Below, one piece after another: positions 45,671 through 57,840 of a stretch of 64,000 nucleotides of DNA. Position numbers and translations under genes: made by a program. Origin of the DNA: Fragum whitleyi (Eukaryota; Mollusca; Bivalvia; Cardiida; Cardiidae). Location of the stretch: the NCBI GenBank assembly GCA_948146395.1, contig OX411548.1, positions 33,922,912 through 33,986,911 on the forward strand, in the 5' to 3' direction. The notes under the pieces are model-generated. The model worked only from the letters and a program-made list of their open reading frames with translations. It searched no databases and had not been told where the DNA came from. The number at the start of each line of letters is the position of its first letter. Position 1 is the first letter of the stretch.

Positions 45671-48600
45671 GGTCCGTGAAGTTGGCAGCCTAGCAGCCTA
45701 GCAGCCTAGCAGAGTGAAGTTGGCAGCCTAGCAGCCTAGCAGCCTAGCAGACTAAAATTTTTTTTATCAAATTTATTGATATATAACCCTAGTATCAAAC
45801 ACTAGAAGTCACTTCAAACCGTAAACACTGAAATTCTAGCGAATGTAGAACTGTTCCGGATAAATCACGTTATTCAACTTTTCCGACCAAAAATGTCCCG
45901 AAAATTGCCCGCAACATATCAATCTCGCCCTAACAAATATAAGAACTTTAATCTTTTGATAAAAAAAACGATAGTGGTCGTTTGAGGATGCTACGCTGCT
46001 AGACTGCTGGAAATGTGAAGTTGGCAGTCTGGCAGCCTAGCAGCCTAGCAGCCTAGCAGAGTGAAGTTGGCAGCCTAGCAGCCTAGCAGCCTAGCAGACT
46101 AAATTTTTTTTTATCAAATTCATTGATATATAACCCTAGTATTAAACACTAGAAGTCACTTCAAACCGTAAACACTAAAATTCTAGCGAATGTAGAACTG
46201 TTCCGGATAAATCACGTTATTCAACTTTTCCGACCAAAATGTCCCGAAAATTGCCCGCAACATATCAATCTCGCCCTAACAAATATAAGAACTTTAATCT
46301 TTTGATAAAAAAAAACGATAGTGGTCGTTTGAGGATGCTACGCTGCTAGACTGCTGGAAATGTGAAGTTGGCAGTCTGGCAGCCTAGCAGCCTAGCAGCC
46401 TAGCAGAGTGAAGTTGGCAGCCTAGCAGCCTAGCAGCCTAGCAGACTAAATTTTTTTTATCAAATTTATTGATGTATAACCCTAGTATTAAACACTAGAA
46501 GTCACTTCAAACCGTAAACACTGAAATTCTAGTGAATGTAGAACTGTTCCGGATATATCACGTTATTCAACTTTTCCGACCAAAATGTCCCGAAAATTGC
46601 CCGCAACATATCAATCTCGCCCTAACAAATATGAGAACTTTAATCTTTTGATAAAAAAAACGATAGTGGTCGTTTGAGGATGCTACGCTGCTAGACTGCT
46701 GGAAATGTGAAGTTGGCAGTCTGGCAGCCTAGCAGCCTAGCAGAGTGAAGTTGGCAGCCTAGCAGCCTAGCAGCCTAGCAGACTAAAAATTTTTTTTTCA
46801 AATTTATTGATATATAACCCTAGTATTAAACACTAGAAGTCACTTCAAACCGTAAACACTGAAATTCTAGTGAATGTAGAACTGTTCCGGATAAATCACG
46901 TTATTCAACTTTTCCGACCAAAATGTCCCGAAAATTTCCCGCAACATATCAATCTCGCCCTAACAAATATAAGAACTTTAATCTTTTGATAAAAAAACGA
47001 TAGTGGTCGTTTGAGGATGCTACGCTGCTAGACTGCTGGAAATGTGAAGTTGGCAGTCTGGCAGCCTAGCAGCCTAGCAGAGTGAAGTTGGCAGCCTAGC
47101 AGCCTAGCAGCCTAGCAGACTAAAAATTTTTTTTTCAAATTTATTGATATATAACCCTAGTATTAAACACTAGAAGTCACTTCAAACCGTAAACACTGAA
47201 ATTCTAGTGAATGTAGAACTGTTCCGGATAAATCACGTTATTCAACTTTTCCGACCAAAATGTCCCGAAAATTTCCCGCAACATATCAATCTCGCCCTAA
47301 CAAATATAAGAACTTTAATCTTTTGATAAAAAAACGATAGTGGTCGTTTGAGGATGCTACGCTGCTAGACTGCTGGAAATGTGAAGTTGGCAGTCTGGCA
47401 GCCTAGCAGCCTAGCAGCCTAGCAGAGTGAAGTTGGCAGCCTAGCAGCCTAGCAGCCTAGCAGACTAAATTTTTTTTATCAAATTTATTGATGTATAACC
47501 CTAGTATTAAACACTAGAAGTCACTTCAAACCGTAAACACTGAAATTCTAGTGAATGTAGAACTGTTCCGGATATATCACGTTATTCAACTTTTCCGACC
47601 AAAATGTCCCGAAAATTGCCCGCAACATATCAATATCGCCCTAACAAATATGAGAACTTTAATCTTTTGATAAAAAAACGATAGTGGTCGTTTGAGGATG
47701 CTACGCTGCTAGACTGCTGGAAATGTGAAGTTGGTAGTCTGGCAGCCTAGCAGCCTAGCAGCCTAGCAGAGTGAAGTTGGCAGCCTAGCAGCCTAGCAGC
47801 CTAGCAGACTAAAAATTTTTTTATCAAATTTATTGATATATAACCCTAGTATTAAACACTAGAAGTCACTTCAAACCGTAAACACTGAAATTCTAGAGAA
47901 TGTAGAACTGTTCCGGATAAATCACGTTATTCAACTTTTCCGACCAAAATGTCCCGAAAATTGCCCGCAACATATCAATATCGCCCTTACAAATATGAGA
48001 ACTTTAATCTTTTGATAAAAAAACGATAGTGGTCGTTTGAGGATGCTACGCTGCTAGACTGCTGGAAATGTGAAGTTGGTAGTCTGGCAGCCTAGCAGCC
48101 TAGCAGCCTAGCAGAGTGAAGTTGGCAGCCTAGCAGCCTAGCAGCCTAGCAGACTAAAAATTTTTTTATCAAATTTATTGATATATAACCCTAGTATTAA
48201 ACACTAGAAGTCACTTCAAACCGTAAACACTGAAATTCTAGAGAATGTAGAACTGTTCCGGATAAATCACGTTATTCAACTTTTCCGACCAAAATGTCCC
48301 GAAAATTGCCCGCAACATATCAATATCGCCCTAACAAATATGAGAACTTTAATCTTTTGATAAAAAAACGATAGTGGTCGTTTGAGGATGCTACGCTGCT
48401 AGACTGCTGGAAATGTGAAGTTGGTAGTCTGGCAGCCTAGCAGCCTAGCAGCCTAGCAGAGTGAAGTTGGCAGCCTAGCAGCCTAGCAGCCTAGCAGACT
48501 CAAATTTTTTTTTATCAAATTTATTGATATATAACCCTAGTATTAAACACTAGAAGTCACTTCAAACCGTAAACACTGAAATTCTAGCGAATGTAGAACT

Positions 48601-49025
48601 GTTCCGGATAAATCACGTTATTCAACTTTTCCGACCAAAATGTCCCGATAATTGCCCGCAACACATCAATCTCGCCCTAACAGATATGAGAACTTTAATC
48701 TTTTGATAAAAAAACGATAGTGGTCATTTAAGTATGCTACGCCGCTAGACTGCTGGAAATGTGAAGTTGGCAGTCTGGCAGCCTAGCAGCCTAGCAGCCT
48801 AGCAGAGTGAAGTTGGCAGCCTAGCAGCCTAGCAGCCTAGCAGACTGAATTTTTTTTTTATCAAATTTATTGATATATAACACTAGTATTAAACACTAGA
48901 AGTCACTTCAAACCGTAAACACTGAAATTCTAGTGAATGTAGAACTGTTCCGGATATATCACGTTATTCAACTTTTCCGACCAAAATGTCCCGAAAATTG
49001 CCCGCAACATATCAATATGGCCCTA
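45671..49025 (+). repeat. Left arm: about 10 tandem units of 337-347 bp
   Basis: Unit starts (TTGGCAGTCTGGCAGCC or variant) at 46021, 46368, 46713, 47050, 47387, 47731, 48076, 48421 and 48767, plus a first unit from 45671 and a partial last one. Each has a run of AGCCTAGC 8-mers, GAGTGAAGTTGGCAGCC, more 8-mers, a T-rich TTTTATCAAATTTATTGAT stretch, a ~200-bp conserved body (TTCCGGATAAATCACGTTAT, GTCCCGAAAATTGCCCGCAA) and GATGCTACGCTGCTAGACTG. Divergence between units is a few percent. Confidence 0.97.
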
Positions 49026-49756
49026 ACAAGCATTGGACAGGTCACAGGACTATCGCGTAGGCGCCTCCTATTTTTCGATTAGAAAGAATACAACGCTAGC
49101 GTTGTACTTGTCTTCTTATCGCCTGCGAAGCGAAATGTCGACGACTGGTCGCCAAAATCTGACGCAAAAAGACAAAAAAATATAGAAATATGAGAAAAAA
49201 TATAAAAAGAAGATGGTCGGGGGGATTAAGTCGCTGACTAGATCGTTAAATTTCAATTTTAGTTAAAGTTTATCGACACGTCAACCATCTAAGAGAAATC
49301 CTATGTATCGTTGATTTGACACATTTGTCACAAACTTCTTGTACAACGTGCCGACTGCTTTTCGAAATAGAACGGTGAGGCCCTCGCTACATCGAACAAT
49401 CTGACGTACATGTATGATATCTGTTAAGAAAAGTATTGGTATTTGTGATATTAAATCATATCTAAAATATTTCCTTGTTTTATTCAAAATAGTTTTATTC
49501 TATTGAAATGATAATATAGATAAGATTTAGATGTAGTTGAGAAATTTGTATTACCTTGTAACGTGTCGTTTTGGAAAACGTTCAAAATACTGTGTTTCTT
49601 GCTCTTTGATTCGTTATAATTTACCTTTAAATCTATAATTATGTCTTAACTTCTACTATTTTACCTATTTTTCTTCTTTTTATTAAAATGTAATAAAAAA
49701 AAACTGCTATTCACCAAACTGTAAGTTGTGAGGACCATTATTTGTACTTATCAAAA
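49026..49756. other. Unique segment inside the inverted structure
   Basis: Begins abruptly where the last left-arm unit stops after GCCCTAACAAG. Contains a short palindrome AACGCTAGCGTT (49092-49103) and AT-rich DNA. A 68-codon frame on the minus strand (49281-49487) has no recognisable domain. Not repeated elsewhere in the window; the only apparently single-copy DNA within the structure. Confidence 0.5.
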
Positions 49757-49879
49757 GGGACACGGACAAAAGCCCCCTAGGACAAAAGCCCCCTGGGACG
49801 AAAGCCCCCATGGACAAAGCCCCATCGCACAAAAGCCACATGCCCTTAACTGAAAAGTGGACAAAAGCCACATGGACAT
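49757..49879. repeat. Degenerate GGACAAAAGCCCCCT tandem repeat
   Basis: Five to seven copies of a 15-18-bp unit GGACAAAAGCC(CCC/ACA)(T/A)G, regular at first and decaying rightward. Possibly the motif-reiterated end of another foldback-like element, by analogy with 33609-34597. Confidence 0.75.
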
Positions 49880-50010
49880 AAAAAATGATTTTTGTGTATG
49901 TGTGTGTGATTTTTTTGAAAAAAGTCTTAAAAAGGTAATGACTTTTATAAGAATTTGTGAATATTAATTTGTTTATTCTTCAAGAAAATGAATATTTAAG
50001 TAATTTTAAA
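49880..50010. other. Short AT-rich spacer
   Basis: Separates the GGACAAAAGCC repeat from the GC-rich array. A GTGTATGTGTGTGTGA microsatellite is present. Confidence 0.4.
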
Positions 50011-53000
50011 TGGAATTGCCGCTCGAGAGCCGTTAACCCGTCTAGCGATCGACCGCGATGCGGGGCAAATTTTGTGTCTTGGGAGCAAATCTAGGCTTAA
50101 AGAGCTGGGCTGTATTCGCTCCGCCGCTAAAAACGCGGCTCGATCGCGTCGAGGCGCTACTCCAACGAGAATCGCTGTAGCTCTGACGTTTTTCGCCGCA
50201 GCCCAACCAAACTCGCCACGATTGTAACGACAACATAGGAATCGGTTCATTAGTTAAACTGCCTAGCGATCCAAAGCGATGCGGGGCGAATTCCCGAATC
50301 TCGGAGCAAAAGTACGCTTCGAAAGCAGTGCTGCACTCGCTCCGCCGCAAAAATCGCGGCTCCATCGCGTCGAGGCGCGACTCCAGTGCGAATTTCTGTA
50401 GCTCCGACGTTTTTCGCCGCAGCCCAACCAAACTCGCCACGACTGTAGCGCTTGAATAGGGCTACACGACAGTACCTACAACATAGGATTCGGTCCATTG
50501 GTTCGAGCCCTGCATTGAGTGTCTCATTCCCGTGAAAATTTCGCCTCTGCGCGAGCGGCCCACTGCCCGCCTAGCGACGGCCACTGAGCCGTCCAAAAGC
50601 GTCGCTCGAGAGCCGTAAACCTGCCTAGCGATCGACCGCGATGCGGGGCAGATTCTGTGTCTTGGGAGCAAATCTACGCTTCAAGAGCCGAGCTGTGATA
50701 CTATTCGCTGCAGCCCAACCAAACTCACCACGATTGTAGCTCTTGAATAGCTCTTCACAACGGTACTTACCGCGATGCGGGACAGATTCTATGTCTTTGG
50801 AGCAAATCTATGCTTCAAGAGCCGAGCTGCACTCGCTCCGCCGCACAAATCATAGCTCGATCGCGTCGAGGCGCGACTTCAGCGCGAATCGCTGTAGCTC
50901 CGACGTTTTTCGCCGCAGTCCAACCAAACTCGCCACGATTGTAGCGATTGAATAGGGCTACACGACAGTACCTACAACATAGAAATCGGTCAATTGGTTC
51001 GAGCCCTGCATCGAGTGTCTCATTCCCGTGAACATTTCGCCTCGGCGCGAGCGGCCCACTGCCCGCCTAGCGACGGCTACTGGGCCGTCCATAAGCGCCG
51101 CTCGAGAGCCGTAAACCTGCCGAACGATCGACCGCGATGCGGGGCAGATTCTGTGTCTTGGGAGCTAATCTACGCTTCAAGAGCCGAGCTGTAATCGCTT
51201 CGCCGCTTAATTCACGGCTCGATCGCGTCTAGGCGCGACTCCAGCGCGACTCCCTGTAGCTCCGATACTATTCGCCGCAGCCCAACCAAACTCACCACGA
51301 TTGTAGCTTTTGAATAGCTCTTCACGACGGTACCTACCACGATGCGGGGCAGATTCTATGCCTTTGGAGCAAATCTACGCTTCAAGAGCCGAGCTGTTTT
51401 CGCTCCGCCGCTCAAATCACAGCTCGATCGCGTCGAGGCGCGACTCCAGCGCGAATCGCTGTAGCTCCAAGACTTTTCGCCGCAGTCCAACCAAACTCGC
51501 CACGATTGTAGCGATTGAATAGGGCTACACGACGGTACCTACAAAATAGGAATCGGTTCATTGGTTCGAGCCCTGCATCGAGTGTCTCACTCCCGTGAAC
51601 ACTTCGCCTCGGCTCGAGCGACCCATTGTCTGCCTTACAACCGCTACTGAGCCGTCCTAAATCGCCGCTCGAGAGCCGTTAAAAGGGTTAGCGATCCACC
51701 GCGATGCGTGGCAAATTCCCGACTCTCGGAGCAAAACTCCGCTTCAAGAGCCGAGCTTTAATCGCTCTCCCGCTAAATTCACGGCTCGATCGCGTCGAGG
51801 CACGACTCCAGCGCGACTCGCTGTAGCTCCAACGCAATTCGCCGCAGCCCAACCAAACTCACCAGGATTGTAGCCCTTGAATAGCGCTACACATTGGTAC
51901 CTTCAATATAGAATTCTGTTTATTGGTTCGGGCTCGTATCGAGTGTCTAACTCCCGTGAACATCTCGCCTCGGCGCGAGCGGCTCACTGCCCGCCTAGCG
52001 ACGGCTACTGAGCCGTCCAAAAACGCCGCTCGAGAGCCGTAAACCTGCCGAACGATCGACCGCGATGCGGGGCAGATTCTGTGTCTTGGGAGCTAATCTA
52101 CGCTTCAAGAGCCGAGCTGTAATCGCTCCGCCGCTTAATTCACGGCTCGATCGCGTCTAGGCGCGACTCCAGCGCGACTCCCTGTAGCTCCGATACTATT
52201 CGCCGCAGCCCAACCAAACTCACCACGATTGTAGCTTTTGAATAGCTCTTCACGACGGTACCTACCACGATGCGGGACAGAGTCTATGTCTTTGGAGCAA
52301 AACTACGCTTCAAGAGCCGAGCTGTTTTCGCTCCGCCGCTCAAATTACAGCTCGATCGCGTCGAGGCGCGACCACACCACGAATCGCTGTAGCTCCGACG
52401 TTTTTAACCGCAGCCCAACCAAACTCGCCACGATTGTAGCGCTTGAATGGGGCTACACGACGGTACCTACAACATAGGAATCGGTCCATTGGTTCGAGCC
52501 CTGCATCGAGTGTCTCACTCGCGTGAACATTTCGCCTCGGCGCGAGCGGCCCACTGCCTGCCTAGGAGCCGACCTCAATCGCCGCTCTAGAGCCGTTAAC
52601 CTGCCTAGCGATCGACAGCGATGCGGGGCAGATTCTGTGTCTTGAGAGCAAATCTACGCTTCAAAAGCAAAACTGTATTCGCCCCGCCGCTAAATCACGG
52701 TTCGATCGCGACGAGGCGCGACTCCAGCGCGAATCGCTGTAGCTCCGACGCTATAAGCCGCAGCCCAACCAAACTCGTCTCGATTGAAGCGCTAGAATAG
52801 GGCTACATGACGGTACTTACAACATAGGAATCGGTCCATTGGTTCGAGCCCTGCATCGAGTGTCTCAGTCCCGTGAACGTTTCGCCTCGGCGAGCGGCGC
52901 ACTGCCTGCCTAGCGACGGCTACTGAGTCGTCCAAAATCGCCGCTCGAGAGCCGTTAACCAGCCTAGCGATCGACCGCGATGCGGGGCAAATTAAGTGTC

Positions 53001-53032
53001 TTGGGAGCAAATCTACGCTTCAAGAGCCGAGA
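50011..53032. repeat. GC- and CpG-rich composite tandem array
   Basis: Landmark CGCTCGAGAGCCGT (one copy reads CTCTAG) at 50020, 50603, 51099, 51666, 52027, 52583 and 52942: intervals of about 360 bp, or 496-583 bp when an internal ~190-200-bp block (CAGCCCAACCAAACTC ... GATGCGGGGCAGATTC) is present twice. 51099-51540 and 52027-52470 are nearly identical, so a ~930-bp higher-order period exists. CpG is dense (GATCGACCGCGATGCGGGGC; CTCGATCGCGTCGAGGCGCG), unlike all surrounding DNA. Open frames repeat with the units and are not taken as genes. Confidence 0.9.
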
Positions 53033-56000
53033 TTGATATGTTGCGGGCAATTTTCGGGATATTTTGGTCGGAAAATTTGAATAACGTGAGATATCCGGAA
53101 CGAATCTTCATTCACTAAAATTTCAGTGTTTACGGTTTGAAGTGACATCTAGTGATTAATATAAGTGTTAGATTTGAATAATTTTGAAAAGAAATTCAGT
53201 CTGCTAGGCTGCTAGGCTGCCTACTTCACTCTGCTAGGCTGCTAGGCTGCCAGACTACCAACTTCACATTTCCAGCAGTCTAGCAGCGTAGCATCCTATA
53301 ATGACCACTATCGTTTTTTTTTCAAAAGATTAAAGTTCTCATATTTGTTTGTGCGAGATTGATATGTTGCGGGCAATTTTCGGGACATTTTGGTCGGAAA
53401 AGTTGAATAACGTGATTTATCCGGAACAGTTCTACATTCGCTAGAATTTCAGTGTTTACGGTTTGAAGTGACTTCTAGTGTTTAATACTAGGGTTATATA
53501 TCAATGAATTTGATAAAAAAAATTTTAGTCTGCTAGGCTGCTAGGCTGCTAGGCTGCCAACTTCACTCTGCTAGGCTGCTAGGCTGCCAGACTGCCAACT
53601 TCACATTTCCAGCAATCTAGCAGCGTAGCATCCTCAAACGACCACTATCGTTTTTTTTATCAAAAGATTAAAGTTCTTATATTTGTTAGGGCGAGATTGA
53701 TATGTTGCGGGCAATTTTCGGGACAATTTTGGTCGGAAAAGTTGAATAACTTGATTTATCCGGAACAGTTCTACATTCGCTAGAATTTCAGTGTTTACGG
53801 TTTGAAGTGACTTCTAGTGTTTAATACTAGGGTTATATATCAATGAATTTGATAAAAAAAATTTTAGTCTGCTACGCTGCTAGGCTGCTAGGCTGCCAAC
53901 TTCACTCTGCTAGGCTGCTAGGCTGCTAGGCTGCTAGGCTGCCAGACTGCCAACTTCACATTTCCAGCAGTCTAGCAGCGTAGCATCCTCAAACGACCAC
54001 TATCGTTTTTTTTTATCAAAAGATTAAAGTTCTCATATTTGTTAGGGCGATATTGATATGTTGCGGGCAATTTTCGGGACATTTTGGTCGGAAAATTTGA
54101 ATAACGTGATATATCCGGAACAGTTCTACATTCACTAGAATTTCAGTGTTTACGGTTTGAAGTGACTTCTAGTGTTTAATACTAGGGTTAAACATCAATA
54201 AATTTGATAAAAAAAAATTTAGTCTGCTAGGCTGCTAGGCTGCTAGGCTGCCAACTTCACTCTGCTAGGCTGCTAGGCTGCTAGGCTGCCAGACTGCCAA
54301 CTTCACATTTCCAGCAGTCTAGCAGCGTAGCATCCTCAAACGACCACTATCGTTTTTTTCAAAAGATTAAAGTTCTTATATTGGTTAGGGCGAGATTGAT
54401 ATGTTGCGGGCAATTTTCGGGACATTTTGGTAGGAAAAGTTGAATAACGTGATTTATCCGGAACAGTTCTACATTCACTAGAATTTCAGTGTTTACGGTT
54501 TGAAGGGACTTCTAGTGTTTAATACTAGGGTTATATATAAATAAATTTGATAAAAAAATTTTTAGTCTGCTAGGCTGCCAACTTCACTCTGCTAGGCTGC
54601 TAGGCTGCCAGACTGCCAACTTCACATTTCCAGCAGTCTAGCAGCGTAGCATCCTCAAACGACCACTATCGTTTTTTTTTCAAAAGATTAAAGTTCTTAT
54701 ATTTGTTAGGGCGAGATTGATATGTTGCGGGCAATTTTCGGGACATTTTGGTCGGAAAAGTTGAATAACGTGATTTATCCGGAACAGTTCTACATTCGCT
54801 AGAATTTCAGTGTTTACGGTTTGAAGTGACTTCTAGTGTTTAATACTAGGGTTATATATCAATAAATTTGATAAAAAAAATTTTAGTCTGCTAGGCTGCT
54901 AGGCTGCTAGGCTGCCAACTTCACTCTGCTAGGCTGCTAGGCTGCCAGACTGCCAACTTCACATTTCCAGCAGTCTAGCAGCGTACCATCCTCAAACGAC
55001 CACTATCGTTTTTTTTTTCAAAAGATTAAAGTTCTTATATTTGTTAGGGCGAGATTGATATGTTGCGGGCAATTTTCGGGACATTTTGGTCGGAAAAGTT
55101 GAATAACGTGATTTATCCGGAACAGTTCTACATTCGCTAGAATTTCAGTGTTTACGGTTTGAAGTGACTTCTAGTGTTTAATACTAGGGTTATATATCAA
55201 TAAATTTGATAAAAAAATTTTAGTCTGCTAGGCTGCTAGGCTGCTAGGCTGCCAACTTCACTCTGCTAGGCTGCTAGGCTGCTAGGCTGCCAGACTGCCA
55301 ACTTCACATTTCCAGCAGTCTAGCAGCGTAGCATCCTCAAACGACCACTATCGTTCTTTTTATCAAAAGATTAAAGTTCTTATATTTGTTAGGGCGAAAT
55401 TGATATGTTGCGGGCAATTTTCGGGACATTTTGGTCGGAAAAGTTGAATAACGTGATTTATCCGGAACAGTTCTACATTCGCTAGAATTTCAGTGTTTAC
55501 GGTTTGAAGTGACTTCTAGTGTTTATTACTAGGGTTATATATCAATGAAATTGATAAAAAAATTTTTAGTCTGCTAGGCTGCTAGGCTTCTAGGCTGCCA
55601 ACTTCACTCTGCTAGGCTGCTAGGCTGCTAGGCTGCCAGACTGCCAACTTCACATTTCCAGCAGTCTAGCAGCGTAGCATCCTCAAACGACCACTATCGT
55701 TTTTTTTTATCAAAAGATAAAAGTTCTTATATTTGTTAGGGCGATATTGATATGTTGCGGGCAATTTTCGGGACATTTTGGTCGGAAAAGTTGAATAACG
55801 TGATTTATCCGGAACAGTTCTACATTCGCTAGAATTTCAGTGTTTACGGTTTGAAGTGACTTCTAGTGTTTAATACTAGGGTTATATATCAATAAATTTG
55901 ATAAAAAACATTTTAGTCTGCTAGGCTGCTAGGCTGCCAACTTCACTCTGCTAGGCTGCTAGGCTGCTAGGCTGCCAGACTGCCAACTTCACATTTCCAG

Positions 56001-57017
56001 CAGTCTAGCAGCGTAGCATCCTCAAACGACCACTATCGTTTTTTTATCAAAAGATTAAAGTTCTTATATTTGTTAGGGCGAGATTGATATGTTGCGGGCA
56101 ATTTTCGGGACATTTTGGTCGGAAAAGTTGAATAACGTGATTTATCCGGAACAGTTCTACATTCACTAGAATTTCAGTGTTTACGGTTTGAAGTGACTTC
56201 TAGTGTTTAATACTAGGGTTATATATCAATAAATTTGATAAAAAAAATTTTAGTCTGCTAGGCTGCTAGGCTGCTAGGCTGCCAACTTCACTTTGCTAGG
56301 CTGCTAGGCTGCTAGGCTGCCAGACTGCAAACTTCACATTTCCAGCAGTCTAGCAGCGTAGCATCCTCAAACGACCACTATCGTTTTTTTAATCAAAAGA
56401 TTAAAGTTCTTATATTTGTTAGGGCGAGATTGATATGTTGCGGGCAATTTTCGGGACATTTTGGTCGGAAAAGTTGAATAACGTGATTTATCCGGAACAG
56501 TTCTACATTCGCTAGAATTTCAGTGTTTACGGTTTGAAGTGACTTCTAGTGTTTAATACTAGGGTTATATATCAATGAATTTGATAAAAAATTTTTTAGT
56601 CTGCTAGGCTGCTAGGCTGCTAGGCTGCCAACTTCACTCTGCTAGGCTGCTAGGCTGCCAGACTGCCAACTTCACATTTCCAGCAGTCTAGCAGCGTAGC
56701 ATCCTCAAACGACCACTATCGTTTTTTTATCAAAAGATTAAAGTACTTATATTTGTTAGGGCGAAATTGATATGTTGCGGGCAATTTTCGGGACATTTTG
56801 GTCGGAAAAGTTGAATAACGTGATTTATCCGGAACAGTTCTACATTCACTAGAATTTCAGTGTTTACGGTTTGAAGTGACTTCTAGTGTTTAATACTAGG
56901 GTTATATATCAATAAATTTGATAAAAAAAATTTTAGTCTGCTAGGCTGCTAGGCTGCTAGGCTGCCAACTTCACTTTGCTAGGCTGCTAGGCTGCTAGGC
57001 TGCCAACTTCACGGACC
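53033..57017 (-). repeat. Right arm: about 12 tandem units, reverse orientation
   Basis: Complement of the left-arm unit. CAGACTGCCAAC-type landmarks at 53251, 53588, 53943, 54290, 54609, 54946, 55291, 55637, 55976, 56321 and 56659. Spacing 319-355 bp, varying mainly with the number of GCTAGGCT 8-mers. The innermost unit (from 53033) is the most diverged; it joins the GC-rich array at a shared CGAG. Confidence 0.97.
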
Positions 57018-57561
57018 TCATTCTTTTTTCGTAAAAAGAATAAATGGATTTTGTTTATTCCATTTTATACACTAAAGCGAACTTCTAAAACGATCTTCTA
57101 AACGGCCACCTTGCATTTGCCACATTTGAACAAAGCTATAGCCATTTAATAAAGTATCTTTTATTTTCATATGAAAAGCCATTCAATTTGGTGTAATTTA
57201 AAAGAAAAAATGGATTCGAATTTTTGACCTTGGTATCTGTAGCAAACGATCATACACAAGAAACCTCCATCACTCAAGAAGGTAACAAAAGTTGCACATT
57301 TTCGAAGGAGAATTTCAAATTTTCGGTCTGATAAATACTCGGCGATTAATCCTATAAATGACAAACTTCGATTGCTATTGCGTTCCAGATATCAAAGCAC
57401 TGAAGAATATAACAGTCAGGCTCTTTTGTTTCTCAAGCAAGGAAAAATGCTAAAAATACCCCACCCACCAATTTTAATTTTGAAATAAGGGGTACCCTTG
57501 AATTCACGTCAAATTCGCTGCTTTCCTCACATGTTTTCAAGTCGATATTTATTGAAGATAT
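57018..57561. other. No gene seen
   Basis: AT-rich right flank of the inverted structure. Nothing recognised. Confidence 0.35.
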
Positions 57562-57840
57562 AGAGGATATTGAATGAGTGGTCATTGAATACTGAATTTA
57601 TTAAGCGAGTCATCTATAAACAGATAAAAACGAGGCTGCGCCGAGTTTTTATCTGTTTTAGATGACGAGTTTAATAAATTCTGTATTTTATGAGCACAAA
57701 TTTTATATTCTGTTTATAATATGACCCGGATTTTAGCGAAAAATCGTCGAAATTCTTGAAATTCATCCGTCTAATATCAAAAATATTCAACAGAATTATT
57801 TCACTCCGGCGACGTAGGTCATATTATAATCGCCTTTAAT
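57562..57840. mobile_element. MITE family F, copy 3
   Basis: AAACAGATAAAAACGAGGCT / GCCGAGTTTTTATCTGTTT palindrome with outer GAATTTATTAAGCGAGTCAT and ATGACGAGTTTAATAAATTC. Distal end TTATTTCACTCCGGCGACGT then AGGTCAT. Confidence 0.75.

Larger units (their letters stand above)
45671..57017. mobile_element. 11.3-kb inverted tandem-array structure (foldback-like element candidate)
   Basis: About ten ~340-bp units run forward (45671-49025) and about twelve of the same units run in reverse (53033-57017) around a 4-kb centre. Both outer ends begin, reading inward, GGTCCGTGAAGTTGGCAGCC, and match for about 60 bases with one mismatch. Flanks start CATTC on both sides (45661-45669 CATTCGCAC; 57019-57027 CATTCTTTT), at best a degraded duplication. 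Long inverted termini made of tandem repeats recall Foldback and Galileo-type DNA transposons. No transposase is visible, so an inverted satellite block or assembly-affected region remains possible. Confidence 0.6.

Noticed and set aside
45671..49025. Possible CRISPR-like or telomeric array
   Set aside because: Units are ~340 bp without unique spacers, the genome is animal, and AACCCTAG occurs only once per unit, not as a telomeric run.
50042..52477. Recurrent Ser/Arg-rich open frames in the GC-rich array
   Set aside because: They recur with the array unit in several frames and on both strands; GC-rich repeats have few stops.
50494..52850. GGTTCGAGCCC motifs resembling a tRNA B box, once per unit in the GC-rich array
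   Set aside because: No T-arm stem can be formed around them and no matching A box or cloverleaf lies upstream. Not a tRNA gene or clear tRNA-derived SINE.
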